Source: Acinetobacter sp. WU_MDCI_Axc73 (lineage in GTDB: Bacteria > Pseudomonadota > Gammaproteobacteria > Pseudomonadales > Moraxellaceae). Taken from it: DNA of 64,000 bases. The notes beneath the pieces were generated by a model that was not told the origin of the DNA, did not search any database, and was given only the letters and a program-made list of their open reading frames with translations. Position numbers and translations under genes: made by a program. Each line of letters starts with the position of its first letter. Positions within the stretch are counted from its first letter, which is position 1. Where the stretch lies: the NCBI RefSeq assembly GCF_025562455.1, contig NZ_JAHPRO010000008.1, forward strand, positions 62,001-126,000, in the 5' to 3' direction. Shown here in pieces: positions 23,846 to 33,087 of this stretch.

Positions 23846-24853
23846 ATGTTGCAATCGAAATATTCTCTGTTTACTCCACAAAAAAAACAATCTGCGACTA
23901 AGCTGGCGTTAGCTGTTGCGGTCTGTGCGTTGTTACTCACTGGTTGTCAGCCCAAGTCTAAACCTGAAGATACTGATCAGAAGCAAAATTCAGCTTCTGA
24001 AGTACAACCCCAAGTGTTAGCACTTGAAGGGACATCTGTACGACTAGCCGTGAATTTGCCAGATTGTTCAGGTAAGAGTTGCCCTCAGTTTGTGGTTGAA
24101 CGTTTACAGAGTAATTTCCCTTTTATTGACCAAATCATGGATCGGGAAATTTTAAAGAACTTAAAACAAATTTTAGATATTTCAGAGATCAATCAAAAAG
24201 AACATGCGGCTTCAACGCCTGCAACAAATCCATTGAAATCGGATGATGTTGCAGCGAGTTCAGAACCTGTGTCTGACCTGCAAAAAATGCAGCAACAAGT
24301 TGAGCCATATGTTCAATCTTTTGTCGAGCTGGATAAAGAATTAAAAGCATTGAGTGCCAATCATCAGATTAATATCATGATTAAACCTTCGATTTTAAAA
24401 TCTCAAGGGCCGGTTGCGACTGTGGTTTTAAACACCAGTAGCTACTTAGGTGGTGCGCATGGTTCTTCGGCACAGCAATATTACAACTTTGATTTGAAGC
24501 AGCAAAAGCAAATTCAACTGAATGATTTACTTTTGCCCAATCAGAAAAAAACATTAGAAAGTAAAGCACATGACGTTTTTAAAGCATGGGTGATGGACTC
24601 TAAACTTGCTGATAATGTGAATGAGTATGAACAAGCGTGGAAGTTTAAGCTTTCAGATAATTTCCTATTAGGCGAGCAAGGTTTAATTTTGCAATATGGC
24701 GAATATGAAATTGGACCTTATTCAGCAGGTTTGCCACGCTTAGTGATTCCTTATAATCAACTCAACGGTATCTTAAAAACTGAATATTTACCAGAGACTC
24801 AGGCGACTTCTGAGCCTGTGGTGAATTTACAGCATCATAAGCCACAGAGTTAA
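23846..24853 (+). CDS. RsiV-like lipoprotein (DUF3298/DUF4163)
   Basis: A 335-residue lipoprotein. A positively charged N-terminus and hydrophobic stretch end in L-L-L-T-G-C. The core includes Y-L-G-G-A-H-G, then a Y-Y-N-F-D strand, and ends with E-I-G-P-Y-S-A-G-L-P-R-L-V-I-P-Y, the DUF3298 C-terminal signature. I prefer the ATG at 23846 because TAGG lies eight bases ahead; an ATG at 23840 is only three or four bases from it. It is a paralogue of the preceding gene and abuts tatD by three bases, suggesting one transcript. Confidence 0.8.
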   Translation: MLQSKYSLFTPQKKQSATKLALAVAVCALLLTGCQPKSKPEDTDQKQNSASEVQPQVLALEGTSVRLAVNLPDCSGKSCPQFVVERLQSNFPFIDQIMDREILKNLKQILDISEINQKEHAASTPATNPLKSDDVAASSEPVSDLQKMQQQVEPYVQSFVELDKELKALSANHQINIMIKPSILKSQGPVATVVLNTSSYLGGAHGSSAQQYYNFDLKQQKQIQLNDLLLPNQKKTLESKAHDVFKAWVMDSKLADNVNEYEQAWKFKLSDNFLLGEQGLILQYGEYEIGPYSAGLPRLVIPYNQLNGILKTEYLPETQATSEPVVNLQHHKPQS

Positions 24854-24856
24854 AGG

Positions 24857-25675
24857 ATGCATTTTCCACTGTTCGATACGCATACACATTTTGATGTGCC
24901 AGATTTTGATCCCGATCGAAAGGAACTGGCACAGCAAGCCAAAGCTGTTGGTGTAGAAAGACTGATTTTAATTGGCTTTAGCGAGTCCAGATTTTCAGAT
25001 TTAATTGATACCCAACATCAACTCAGTCGATGGCAGGATGTACCGATCAGCTATTTAGCTCCGGGGTTACATCCTTTTTATATTGAACAGCATGTACCTG
25101 ATCATTTGGAGAGATTGGAACAGATTTTAAAACAAGAGTCCTGTGTCGCTGTCGGGGAAATTGGACTAGATACTTTTTTGCCACAGCATAAACAGCCAAA
25201 ACTGTATCTGAAACAAAAGCAATATTTCACAAATCAACTGGATTTAGCAAGGCAGCATAACAAACCTGTGTTATTGCATATTCGAAAAGCACATGCTGAT
25301 GTGTTACACATTTTAAAGCAGCAACATTTCAAATTGGGGGGTATTGCTCATGCCTTTAGTGGCGGTATCGAAGAAGCCAAAGCGTTTATTCAGCTTGGAT
25401 TTAAGCTGGGTATCACTGGGCAAATTACCAATCCGAATGCGAAAAAGCTGCATCGAGTCGTTGCGGAAGTTGGGCTTGAACATTTGGTTCTGGAAACCGA
25501 TTGTCCCGATATGACCCCCCTATGCTGTCAACAATCGACAGAGCATCGAACTCGAAATACCCCTGTGAATTTACCTTATGTATTAAAGGGTTTGGCAACA
25601 AGTTTAGAAATTGATGAATCAATTGTTGCGACGAAAGTGTGGGAAAATTCATTGAATGCACTTCAACTAACGTAA
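24857..25675 (+). CDS. TatD-family metal-dependent hydrolase
   Basis: A 272-residue TIM-barrel DNase/hydrolase. Metal ligands are visible: D-T-H-T-H-F-D at the N-terminus (His 9, His 11), the central V-G-E-I-G-L-D (Glu), H-I-R-K-A-H, H-A-F-S-G-G and E-T-D-C-P-D near the end. TatD proteins act as 3'-5' exonucleases in DNA and RNA turnover; this one could equally be the YcfH or YjjV paralogue. AGG precedes the ATG and the gene follows the lipoprotein by three bases. Confidence 0.88.
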   Translation: MHFPLFDTHTHFDVPDFDPDRKELAQQAKAVGVERLILIGFSESRFSDLIDTQHQLSRWQDVPISYLAPGLHPFYIEQHVPDHLERLEQILKQESCVAVGEIGLDTFLPQHKQPKLYLKQKQYFTNQLDLARQHNKPVLLHIRKAHADVLHILKQQHFKLGGIAHAFSGGIEEAKAFIQLGFKLGITGQITNPNAKKLHRVVAEVGLEHLVLETDCPDMTPLCCQQSTEHRTRNTPVNLPYVLKGLATSLEIDESIVATKVWENSLNALQLT

Positions 25676-25795
25676 TAAAAAACAAGTACATTCAAAAGTA
25701 TAACCAAAAGAAAACATTCTAATTTTAAAAGTGGCATACATTAAAAGAAGCCAATGAAACTTTAAAAAAACATAGCCAAACCGGAGGATAGCCGT

Positions 25796-28549
25796 ATGGC
25801 CAGCTATAGCAAAATCAATAGTTTTAACGCTTTAAAATCACTTAATGTCGGTTCAGCTCAATATCAAATTTTTAGTTTGCAACAAGCAGGTCCGAAGCTC
25901 GGTGATATTCAGAAGCTTCCCAAATCCTTAAAAGTATTATTAGAAAATTTGTTACGTTTTGAAGATGATCAGACGGTAAGCGCTACGCATATTCATGCAT
26001 TAGTAGATTGGCAAAAAACTAAAACATCGGATCAGGAAATTCAATATCGTCCTGCTCGTGTGTTGATGCAGGATTTTACAGGAGTACCTGCGGTAGTCGA
26101 TTTGGCTGCAATGCGTGCCGCTATGGCCAAAGCGGGTGGAGATCCTGAAAAGATTAATCCACTTTCTCCAGTTGATCTGGTGATTGACCATTCTGTTATG
26201 GTTGATCACTTTGCCAATGATCATGCATTTGAAGAAAATGTCGAAATTGAAATGCAGCGTAATGGGGAGCGTTATCAGTTTTTACGTTGGGGACAGTCTG
26301 CATTTAACAACTTTAGTGTAGTGCCACCAGGTACAGGGATTTGCCATCAGGTTAATCTGGAATATCTTGCTCAGGCGGTTTGGACGGGCGAGGAACAGGG
26401 ACAAATTTTTGCATTTCCAGACACCTTGGTTGGAACCGATTCACATACCACCATGATCAATGGATTGGGTGTTTTAGGGTGGGGTGTAGGTGGAATCGAG
26501 GCTGAAGCTGCAATGCTCGGTCAACCAATTTCCATGCTGATTCCAGAAGTAATCGGATTTAAACTCACAGGAAAATTAAAAGAAGGGATTACCGCAACAG
26601 ATTTGGTATTAACCATTACCCAAATGCTTCGTCAAAAAGGCGTAGTGGGTAAGTTTGTTGAGTTTTATGGTGATGGTTTAGCAGACTTGCCTTTGGCAGA
26701 TCGGGCAACTATTGCCAACATGGCACCTGAATATGGTGCGACATGTGGTTTTTTCCCGATAGATGAAATTACCCTTGAATATATGCGTTTAACAGGACGT
26801 AAAGCTGATCGCATCGCATTGGTCGAAGCTTATAGCAAAGAACAGGGTTTATGGCGTAGTACAGGTGATGAGCCTGTCTTTACTGATACTTTAACGCTTG
26901 ATATGGCAACGGTTGAAGCCAGCTTGGCTGGTCCAAAACGTCCACAGGATCGTGTGGTATTGGCAAAAGTCCCTGAAGCATTTCAATCTGTAATGGATTT
27001 AAACTTAAAACCTGTGAAAGCAGCAAAAGATCGTCTAGAAAATGAAGGGGGCGGAGGTGTAGCTGTTGATGCTGAACAAAGTTATTTTGAAGAGCAGCCT
27101 TATTATGAAATGGATGGTCAACGTTACGAATTAAATCATGGAGATGTCGTCATTTCTGCGATTACCTCATGTACCAATACCTCGAATCCAAGTGTTATGT
27201 TGGCAGCAGGTTTACTTGCAAAAAAAGCGGTTGAAAAAGGACTACAACGGAAACCTTGGGTGAAAAGTTCGTTAGCCCCGGGGTCTAAAGTCGTGACGGA
27301 TTATCTAGCGGCAGCAGGATTAACACCTTATTTAGATGAGCTCGGATATAACCTAGTGGGCTATGGTTGTACGACTTGTATTGGTAATTCTGGACCTTTG
27401 CCTGATCCAATTGAAGCAGCCATTCAAAAGTACGATTTGAATGTTGCTTCTGTACTTTCAGGGAATCGAAACTTTGAAGGTCGTGTGCATCCGTTTGTAA
27501 AAACCAATTGGTTGGCATCGCCACCTCTAGTAGTTGCTTATGGTTTAGCAGGAACTATTCGCAAGGACCTAACTTCTGAACCGCTTGGCAAAGGCGCAAA
27601 TGGTGAAGACGTTTACTTAAAAGATATTTGGCCATCAACAACTGAAATCAGTGAAGCGCTACAGAACGTCAATACGGATATGTTTCACAAAGAATATGCA
27701 GCAGTATTTGAAGGTGATGAAAGCTGGAAATCGATTCAGATTCCGCAAAGCAAAACTTACGAATGGGAAGAAGACTCGACATATATTCGTCATCCACCGT
27801 TCTTTGAGGGTATCGATCAGCCACCAGAATCCATCACCAATATTGATTCAGCGCGGATTTTAGCCGTATTGGGCGATTCAGTCACCACAGATCATATTTC
27901 TCCTGCGGGAAATATCAAAAAGGACAGCCCTGCGGGACGTTACTTACAAGAACATGGAATTGAGCCTAAAGACTTTAACTCTTATGGTTCGCGCCGTGGT
28001 AACCATGAAGTGATGATGCGGGGTACATTTGCCAATATCCGTATTAAAAATGAAATGCTTGGTGGTGAAGAAGGTGGTAACACCATTTATATTCCAACGG
28101 GTGAAAAGTTGGCAATTTATGATGCAGCCATGCGATATAAAGAGGATCACACGCCGTTGGTCATTGTTGCAGGTAAAGAATATGGTACAGGTTCATCACG
28201 TGACTGGGCGGCAAAAGGAACCAATCTTTTGGGGGTAAAAGCGGTCATTGCGGAAAGTTTCGAGCGTATTCATCGTTCAAATTTGGTAGGGATGGGCGTG
28301 TTGCCTCTTCAGTTTGTGGATGGACAAAATCGTCAAGCACTCAGTCTGACAGGTAAAGAAGAGTTATCGATTTCAGGGCTTTCAGATAATATCCAACCAC
28401 ATCAAACACTGGATATCACAGTGAAACGTGAGGATGGCTCAACTGATCAGTTTAAAGTGTTATGCCGTATTGATACTCTAAATGAAGTTGAATACTTCAA
28501 GGCTGGCGGTATTTTGCATTATGTATTGCGTAATTTGATTACCGCTTAA
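25796..28549 (+). CDS. acnA: Aconitate hydratase A
   Basis: A 917-residue iron-sulfur enzyme isomerising citrate to isocitrate in the TCA cycle. The three cluster cysteines are intact: S-C-T-N-T-S-N-P (near residue 458) and G-C-T-T-C-I-G-N-S-G (near 523). The swivel domain has G-S-S-R-D-W-A-A-K-G. Length matches AcnA/IRP-type rather than AcnB. GGAGG lies ahead of the ATG. Monocistronic. Confidence 0.97.
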   Translation: MASYSKINSFNALKSLNVGSAQYQIFSLQQAGPKLGDIQKLPKSLKVLLENLLRFEDDQTVSATHIHALVDWQKTKTSDQEIQYRPARVLMQDFTGVPAVVDLAAMRAAMAKAGGDPEKINPLSPVDLVIDHSVMVDHFANDHAFEENVEIEMQRNGERYQFLRWGQSAFNNFSVVPPGTGICHQVNLEYLAQAVWTGEEQGQIFAFPDTLVGTDSHTTMINGLGVLGWGVGGIEAEAAMLGQPISMLIPEVIGFKLTGKLKEGITATDLVLTITQMLRQKGVVGKFVEFYGDGLADLPLADRATIANMAPEYGATCGFFPIDEITLEYMRLTGRKADRIALVEAYSKEQGLWRSTGDEPVFTDTLTLDMATVEASLAGPKRPQDRVVLAKVPEAFQSVMDLNLKPVKAAKDRLENEGGGGVAVDAEQSYFEEQPYYEMDGQRYELNHGDVVISAITSCTNTSNPSVMLAAGLLAKKAVEKGLQRKPWVKSSLAPGSKVVTDYLAAAGLTPYLDELGYNLVGYGCTTCIGNSGPLPDPIEAAIQKYDLNVASVLSGNRNFEGRVHPFVKTNWLASPPLVVAYGLAGTIRKDLTSEPLGKGANGEDVYLKDIWPSTTEISEALQNVNTDMFHKEYAAVFEGDESWKSIQIPQSKTYEWEEDSTYIRHPPFFEGIDQPPESITNIDSARILAVLGDSVTTDHISPAGNIKKDSPAGRYLQEHGIEPKDFNSYGSRRGNHEVMMRGTFANIRIKNEMLGGEEGGNTIYIPTGEKLAIYDAAMRYKEDHTPLVIVAGKEYGTGSSRDWAAKGTNLLGVKAVIAESFERIHRSNLVGMGVLPLQFVDGQNRQALSLTGKEELSISGLSDNIQPHQTLDITVKREDGSTDQFKVLCRIDTLNEVEYFKAGGILHYVLRNLITA

Positions 28550-28671
28550 AATTATTCACTTTATTCAAACGTCTTCATTTTAGAGTGAAGACGTTTGTCA
28601 AATTCAGGCACTAACATTATTAAAATAAACCCAGTAAAATAGCATGCTGAAAAATTCTAAAAGAAGATGTA

Positions 28672-29499
28672 ATGACTCAACTCCAAACCGATGAATATGA
28701 TCGCCGTTTTGCAGGCGTTGCCAAAATATATGGTGACGATGCGTTTTATCATTATGAAAAAAGTCATGTTATGGTGATTGGAATTGGTGGTGTCGGAAGT
28801 TGGGCCGTGGAAGCACTTGCGCGTACAGGGATTGGGGAGCTAACGCTGGTGGATATGGATGTATTGGCCGCTTCCAATATGAATCGTCAGTTGCCTGCAT
28901 TATCTTCAACTTTGGGACAGGAAAAAGCAGAAGTAATGGCAGAACGCTGTCGTCAGATTAACCCGCGTATTCAGGTCAATGTGGTCGATGATTTTCTTAC
29001 ATCTGAAAATGTTTCGGACTTACTGATTTCTAATCCCGATGTGGTTTTGGACTGTATTGATGATGTTAAAGCTAAACTGGCTTTAATGCTGTATTGTCGT
29101 TTTAATAAAATTCCTTTAATTGTCTCAGGTGGTGCAGGCGGAAAAATTGATCCGCTTAAAATTCGTGTAGCTGACTTGTCTAAAACTGAACAAGACCCGA
29201 TGTTGGCAAAATTACGTAGTCAATTACGTTCGAAAGGAATTTGCAAAAAACCAAAGGAAAAATTCGGGATTACTTGTATTTATTCCATTGATAATCCATT
29301 TTCCAGTGCAGATGTTTGTGCAGTATCACTCGAGCATAATCCTCATCTTGAGCCAGAACAAAGCCCAGCTTTGTTTAATCCAGGCGCAGGTCTACGTTGT
29401 GGCGGTTATGGTTCTGCTGTTGTTGTAACTTCAACATTTGGCATGATTGCAACGGCTGAAGTTTTGAAAAAATTAAACATGAAAAAAACGAAGCCTTAA
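28672..29499 (+). CDS. tcdA: tRNA threonylcarbamoyladenosine dehydratase
   Basis: A 275-residue ThiF/E1-like enzyme that uses ATP to cyclise t6A37 in tRNA to ct6A. The nucleotide loop is I-G-I-G-G-V-G-S-W-A-V-E-A-L-A-R (about residues 36-51), followed by D-M-D at the ribose-binding strand and the N-R-Q-L-P-A segment. The substrate-cyclising region has C-I-D-D-V and K-L-A-L-M. Length fits CsdL/TcdA. The stop lies inside a hairpin shared with the convergent gene. Confidence 0.93.
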   Translation: MTQLQTDEYDRRFAGVAKIYGDDAFYHYEKSHVMVIGIGGVGSWAVEALARTGIGELTLVDMDVLAASNMNRQLPALSSTLGQEKAEVMAERCRQINPRIQVNVVDDFLTSENVSDLLISNPDVVLDCIDDVKAKLALMLYCRFNKIPLIVSGGAGGKIDPLKIRVADLSKTEQDPMLAKLRSQLRSKGICKKPKEKFGITCIYSIDNPFSSADVCAVSLEHNPHLEPEQSPALFNPGAGLRCGGYGSAVVVTSTFGMIATAEVLKKLNMKKTKP

Positions 29500-29510
29500 T
29501 AAGCTTCGTT
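29480..29510 (-). terminator. Bidirectional terminator between tcdA and the amidase gene
   Basis: AACGAAGC / GCTTCGTT is followed on the minus strand by TTTTTTTC, so it mainly ends the minus-strand gene. It spans the tcdA stop codon. Confidence 0.8.
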
Positions 29511-29534
29511 CATTGTTAATATACTATCTTAAAT

Positions 29535-30017
29535 CTACAGCGGACGATAATAGGTGTACGTGACATTACGGTCTTTATAAACATCATAACTTTGTTGTTT
29601 AAAATCAGAAATCCACTGACTACCGCTGTAACCCGCAATATGTCCATAAACATGATTTGGGGTACGTTTAATAATATAAATATCCCCCTTTTGTGGATGA
29701 TCAAATTCAGGTTGAATTTGTCGATAACCAATTTTGGTTAAAGTGTCGCCCCAATCAGAAGCAGCGATAGGGTGGCTTACGATCTTAGCACCGGCAGATT
29801 GCAAGGCTATGCGAACACTTTTAGCACATTTTGCTGTGCTGTAGTTGCCACTAATACTTTTTAGTTTAGCAACAAATTTGTGGATATCGATCTGGCTACG
29901 TGAACCATCCGATCCAAAAGAAAACGGTGCTGATTTTTCCCTGTTTTCAGTCACAGTCACTTGAGGTGCATTCTGTGATTGATAACTATCTGCTATTTGT
30001 CCGTCATAAATCATCAT
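29535..30017 (-). CDS. Orphan NlpC/P60- or CHAP-like peptidoglycan amidase
   Basis: A 160-residue protein without signal peptide. After about 42 linker residues it has a papain-like pattern: Cys 64 at the start of a helix (A-K-C-A-K-S-V-R-I-A-L), a D-W-G-D turn, then G-D-I-Y-I-I and His 126 in Y-G-H-I-A-G-Y, and Asp 138 in W-I-S-D-F. This is the Cys-His-Asp order of CHAP/NlpC amidases and resembles Tae-type type VI secretion effectors or phage lysins. No immunity-like gene with a signal peptide is adjacent. Exact family is uncertain. Confidence 0.65.
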   Translation of the reverse strand: MMIYDGQIADSYQSQNAPQVTVTENREKSAPFSFGSDGSRSQIDIHKFVAKLKSISGNYSTAKCAKSVRIALQSAGAKIVSHPIAASDWGDTLTKIGYRQIQPEFDHPQKGDIYIIKRTPNHVYGHIAGYSGSQWISDFKQQSYDVYKDRNVTYTYYRPL

Positions 30018-30281
30018 TCAACTCGTTCTTACATTATTCACACATATCAATAACAATGTATTTGCTTGGCGGAATGATGCTATCGTCTGAACCTTAAAAA
30101 GTGTTTTAAGGAATGTAATAATATTTCACAAGCTTGAAACATTTATAAAAAAAATTAAATTTATCAGAGTGTTATTTTGGTTTTATTTGGCTAAAATTTG
30201 GCAAAAAAAGAATTTAAATACATCATTTTCACTGAGTTTAGTATTGAATTAAAGAATAATGATGAGAACTTAGACATAAAT

Positions 30282-30336
30282 ATAGGGAGCGCGACACTAA
30301 TTTGATAAATAAAAATTAACATCCTGTGCTCCCTAT
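30282..30336. repeat. Long-loop inverted repeat in the amidase-dusA gap
   Basis: ATAGGGAGC (30282-30290) is perfectly complementary to GCTCCCTAT (30328-30336) with a 37-base loop. It lies in a gene-free gap (30,018-30,362) just after the dusA stop on the minus strand. No T-run follows directly, so it may be an mRNA 3' end structure rather than a simple terminator. Confidence 0.4.
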
Positions 30337-30362
30337 TACATAACAAAGGCTTGTTTAAATCC

Positions 30363-31379
30363 TCATATATGCTGTTCTTGTTGCTGATCTTCCGATCGTT
30401 GAATAGTTTCACGAATATTTACTAAGGCAATTTCAATATCACGAATAGATTTGGCGTTGCCACCACTTAGAGCTTGTCGCCATTTGCGCGCACCTGGAAG
30501 ATTTTGAAATAAACCTAAAATATGACGAGTGATAATGGAAAGAGGCGCACCTTCAGCTAAACGTTTTTCGATATAGGGCATCATCTGTTGTATGATGTTA
30601 AATCGATCTGGCATATCTAAGTTCCAAAAGTGTCCAAACTCTGCCAGTAAATAAGGATTATGATAGGCTTCACGACCAATCATGACACCATCTACATGTT
30701 GTAGGTGTTGTTGTGTTTCCTCAAAAGTCTTGATGCCACCATTCATTTCAATGGTTAAATTTGGGCGTTCATGTTTTAAGCGATAGACATCTTCGTAGCG
30801 TAATGGAGGAACTTCACGGTTTTCTTTCGGTGATAAACCCTGCAAAATCGCAATTCGAGCATGTACCACAAAATGAGTACAACCAGTTGCAGCAACAGTA
30901 TCTACAAAATGCAGCATTTCTTCATAAGACTGCATTTCATCAATCCCAATTCGATGTTTGACCGTCACGGGAATAGTGACGGCTTTTTGCATCTGATCAA
31001 TACATTCAGCAACAAGGTTGGGTTCAGCCATTAAACATGCGCCAATTTTATTGTTTTGAACACGGTCACTTGGGCAGCCCACATTCAAGTTGACTTCATC
31101 GTAGCCCCAGTCCTCAGCCATTTTGGTGCAGATTGCTAAGTCTTGAGGATTTGAGCCGCCTAGCTGCAAAACCAGTGGATGTTCTTGTGAGCTAAAGTCC
31201 ATATGGCGTTTGGCATCGCCATGAATAATTGCGCCTGTCGTTACCATTTCGGTATACAGTACAATATTGGGATTAAATAGACGTGCAAAAAATCGGTAAT
31301 CACGGGTTGTCCAATCCATCATCGGCGCAACGCTGATTCTGAAATCTTTAGTATTTTCAAGAGTGTCTGATTTAATCAT
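30363..31379 (-). CDS. dusA: tRNA-dihydrouridine(20/20a) synthase
   Basis: A 338-residue FMN enzyme reducing U20/U20a in the tRNA D-loop. The N-terminus has R-I-S-V-A-P-M-M-D-W-T, then the catalytic cysteine in N-V-G-C-P-S-D-R-V (near residue 101), and V-K-H-R-I-G-I and M-I-G-R-E-A for FMN phosphate. The gene is intact, but its 5' end lies at the left edge of an inserted island, so the first 20 or so codons and the promoter were probably supplied by the island. Confidence 0.96.
   Translation of the reverse strand: MIKSDTLENTKDFRISVAPMMDWTTRDYRFFARLFNPNIVLYTEMVTTGAIIHGDAKRHMDFSSQEHPLVLQLGGSNPQDLAICTKMAEDWGYDEVNLNVGCPSDRVQNNKIGACLMAEPNLVAECIDQMQKAVTIPVTVKHRIGIDEMQSYEEMLHFVDTVAATGCTHFVVHARIAILQGLSPKENREVPPLRYEDVYRLKHERPNLTIEMNGGIKTFEETQQHLQHVDGVMIGREAYHNPYLLAEFGHFWNLDMPDRFNIIQQMMPYIEKRLAEGAPLSIITRHILGLFQNLPGARKWRQALSGGNAKSIRDIEIALVNIRETIQRSEDQQQEQHI
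31308..31348. other. attL core within dusA
   Basis: A 41-bp segment matches 63691-63731 with three differences; the first 18 bp (TGTCCAATCCATCATCGG) are identical and are the likely crossover. It encodes the conserved P-M-M-D-W-T of DusA. Confidence 0.8.
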
Positions 31380-31460
31380 TAAAAATCATCCATTTGTGTT
31401 GATATTGATACTAAATTATTTGCAACCATTCACGCCTAATTCGCACCGTTTCGATTAGAA

Positions 31461-31506
31461 TTTACGCCATTTTTACGCCATAATGGCGTAAATTTTTCTA
31501 TGGCGT
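31461..31506. promoter_or_regulatory. Integrase arm-type site array at left end
   Basis: Two direct TTTACGCCAT copies followed by two inverted ATGGCGTAAA copies occur within 46 bp, right before the integrase start. Such arrays are typical binding sites for an integrase arm domain or its directionality factor; they also overlap the integrase promoter. Confidence 0.65.
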
Positions 31507-31513
31507 AAATTTT

Positions 31514-32659
31514 GTGGGTACTATAGCACAACGAAAACTCAAGGATGGAACAATCCGTTATCGTGCGGAGATCAGAATCAATAAAAAAGGATTTCCTGCA
31601 TTTAAAGAAAGTCAGACTTTTTCTACAAAGCGATTAGCTAACCTATGGATTGGTAAACGTGAAGCAGAAATTGATGCAAATCCAGAGATCCTGTTTGGTC
31701 AGGAAAACTTGGTAGATTTGACCTTGGATGATGCGATTACCAAATATTTAGCAGAGGTTGGTGATCAATATGGCCGCACTAAAACATATTCGCTTAAATT
31801 GATTCAGAAACTGCCAATCGCACAAAATATGGTCACAGAAATAAGTTCAACTCATATTTCCAGTCATGTGTCTTTGCGGAAAAAGGGAGTTGATAAACTG
31901 AATCTACAGCCGATCGCCACCAGTACATTACAGCATGAGTTATTGCACATCAGGGGAGTATTAAGTCATGCTTCAATCATGTGGAATTTAACAGTAGATT
32001 TACCAACATTTGATAAAACCACTGCTCAATTGAGAAAGACTCGCCAAATATCATCTAGTCAAAAAAGAGATAGGCTGCCTACTTTTGATGAGTTGGACCG
32101 CCTTACAAAGTATTTTGTCAGAAAGTGGAATCAATCATCATACAGCTATCCTATGCACTTAATCATGTGGTTTGCGATTTTCTCTTGCAGACGGGAGTCT
32201 GAGATTACAAGGATGCAACTGGATGACTATGATGAAACGAATAAATTATGGAAGATTCGGGATCTAAAAAATCCGAATGGCTCTAAAGGTAACCATAAAG
32301 AGTTTAGTATTCATGATGATTGCCAACAATTGATTCATTTATTACTTGATGATGATATCCGTAATAGGATGTTAAAGAGAGGCTATGATAATGCTCTATT
32401 TATGCCTTTAAGTCCTAAAACTATCGGCAGTGAATTCAGAAAGGCATGTAAATTATTAGGGATAGAAGACTTACATTTTCATGATTTGCGTCATGAAGGT
32501 TGTACGCGTTTGGCAGAAAAAGGAATGACTATTCCACAAATCCAGCAAGTAAGCTTGCATGATTCGTGGAGTAGTCTCGAAAGGTATGTATCGGTAAAAA
32601 AAAGAAATAAGGTTTTAGTATTTAATGGTCTTTTAGAACTGTTTCATGAAAACTTTTAA
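31514..32659 (+). CDS. Tyrosine-type site-specific integrase
   Basis: A 381-residue recombinase starting with GTG. The N-terminal arm-binding part has D-G-T-I-R-Y-R-A-E-I-R, and a core-binding helical domain follows. Catalytic residues are visible: Arg in C-R-R-E-S-E-I-T-R-M, the H-D-L-R-H-E-G box, a second His in S-L-H-D-S-W-S-S, and the nucleophile Tyr in L-E-R-Y-V. It lies 135 bp from the dusA start and should catalyse integration at the dusA att core. Its 3' end overlaps the convergent regulator by 38 bp. Confidence 0.93.
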   Translation: MGTIAQRKLKDGTIRYRAEIRINKKGFPAFKESQTFSTKRLANLWIGKREAEIDANPEILFGQENLVDLTLDDAITKYLAEVGDQYGRTKTYSLKLIQKLPIAQNMVTEISSTHISSHVSLRKKGVDKLNLQPIATSTLQHELLHIRGVLSHASIMWNLTVDLPTFDKTTAQLRKTRQISSSQKRDRLPTFDELDRLTKYFVRKWNQSSYSYPMHLIMWFAIFSCRRESEITRMQLDDYDETNKLWKIRDLKNPNGSKGNHKEFSIHDDCQQLIHLLLDDDIRNRMLKRGYDNALFMPLSPKTIGSEFRKACKLLGIEDLHFHDLRHEGCTRLAEKGMTIPQIQQVSLHDSWSSLERYVSVKKRNKVLVFNGLLELFHENF

Positions 32660-32912
32660 AATCGCGGTAATACGTTTCATAACTTTGCTCAAGTACAAAT
32701 GCCAAATCGTAGATATCGACAAAATAAGGTGATTTTTGGCTACTATCAACTTTGAAGCAAGCAAAAGGAAATTCCATATTACGTGCCTTCTCCAATCGTT
32801 TCGTTTTACTAAGATGGGGATAATAAATGTCACAAACTTGGTCGAGTGTTGGTATAGCAGTTCGAAACTGCATGAATAAGTAATCTGCGGTTTTAATGGC
32901 TGAGTTTTTCAT
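32622..32912 (-). CDS. PrtN-family pyocin activator-like regulator
   Basis: A 96-residue protein whose body follows the PrtN family pattern: an N-terminal L-F-M-Q-F-R-T-A-I-P-T-L, then V-C-D-I-Y-Y-P-H-L-S-K-T-K-R-L, K-V-D-S-S-Q-K-S-P and V-D-I-Y-D-L-A. PrtN activates pyocin genes; small relatives next to integrases may act as excisionase or control factor. The ATG at 32912 has AGAGGA upstream; a longer frame to 32975 lacks support. It is convergent with and overlaps the integrase. Confidence 0.75.
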   Translation of the reverse strand: MKNSAIKTADYLFMQFRTAIPTLDQVCDIYYPHLSKTKRLEKARNMEFPFACFKVDSSQKSPYFVDIYDLAFVLEQSYETYYRDFKSFHETVLKDH

Positions 32913-33087
32913 AATAAATTCCTCTAATAAAATTAATAGTACAAGATATGTTCGTTCACGTTGAAATGTGGCCACGGTTGCTATTTTTACATGTATTTTT
33001 AATAAAGCTTTTAACAGTGCAGCTGTAAAAATTTTAATTGTAAGTGTATGATATATTTTAATTAAATTTTGAGCACAAGGTGGCCTG

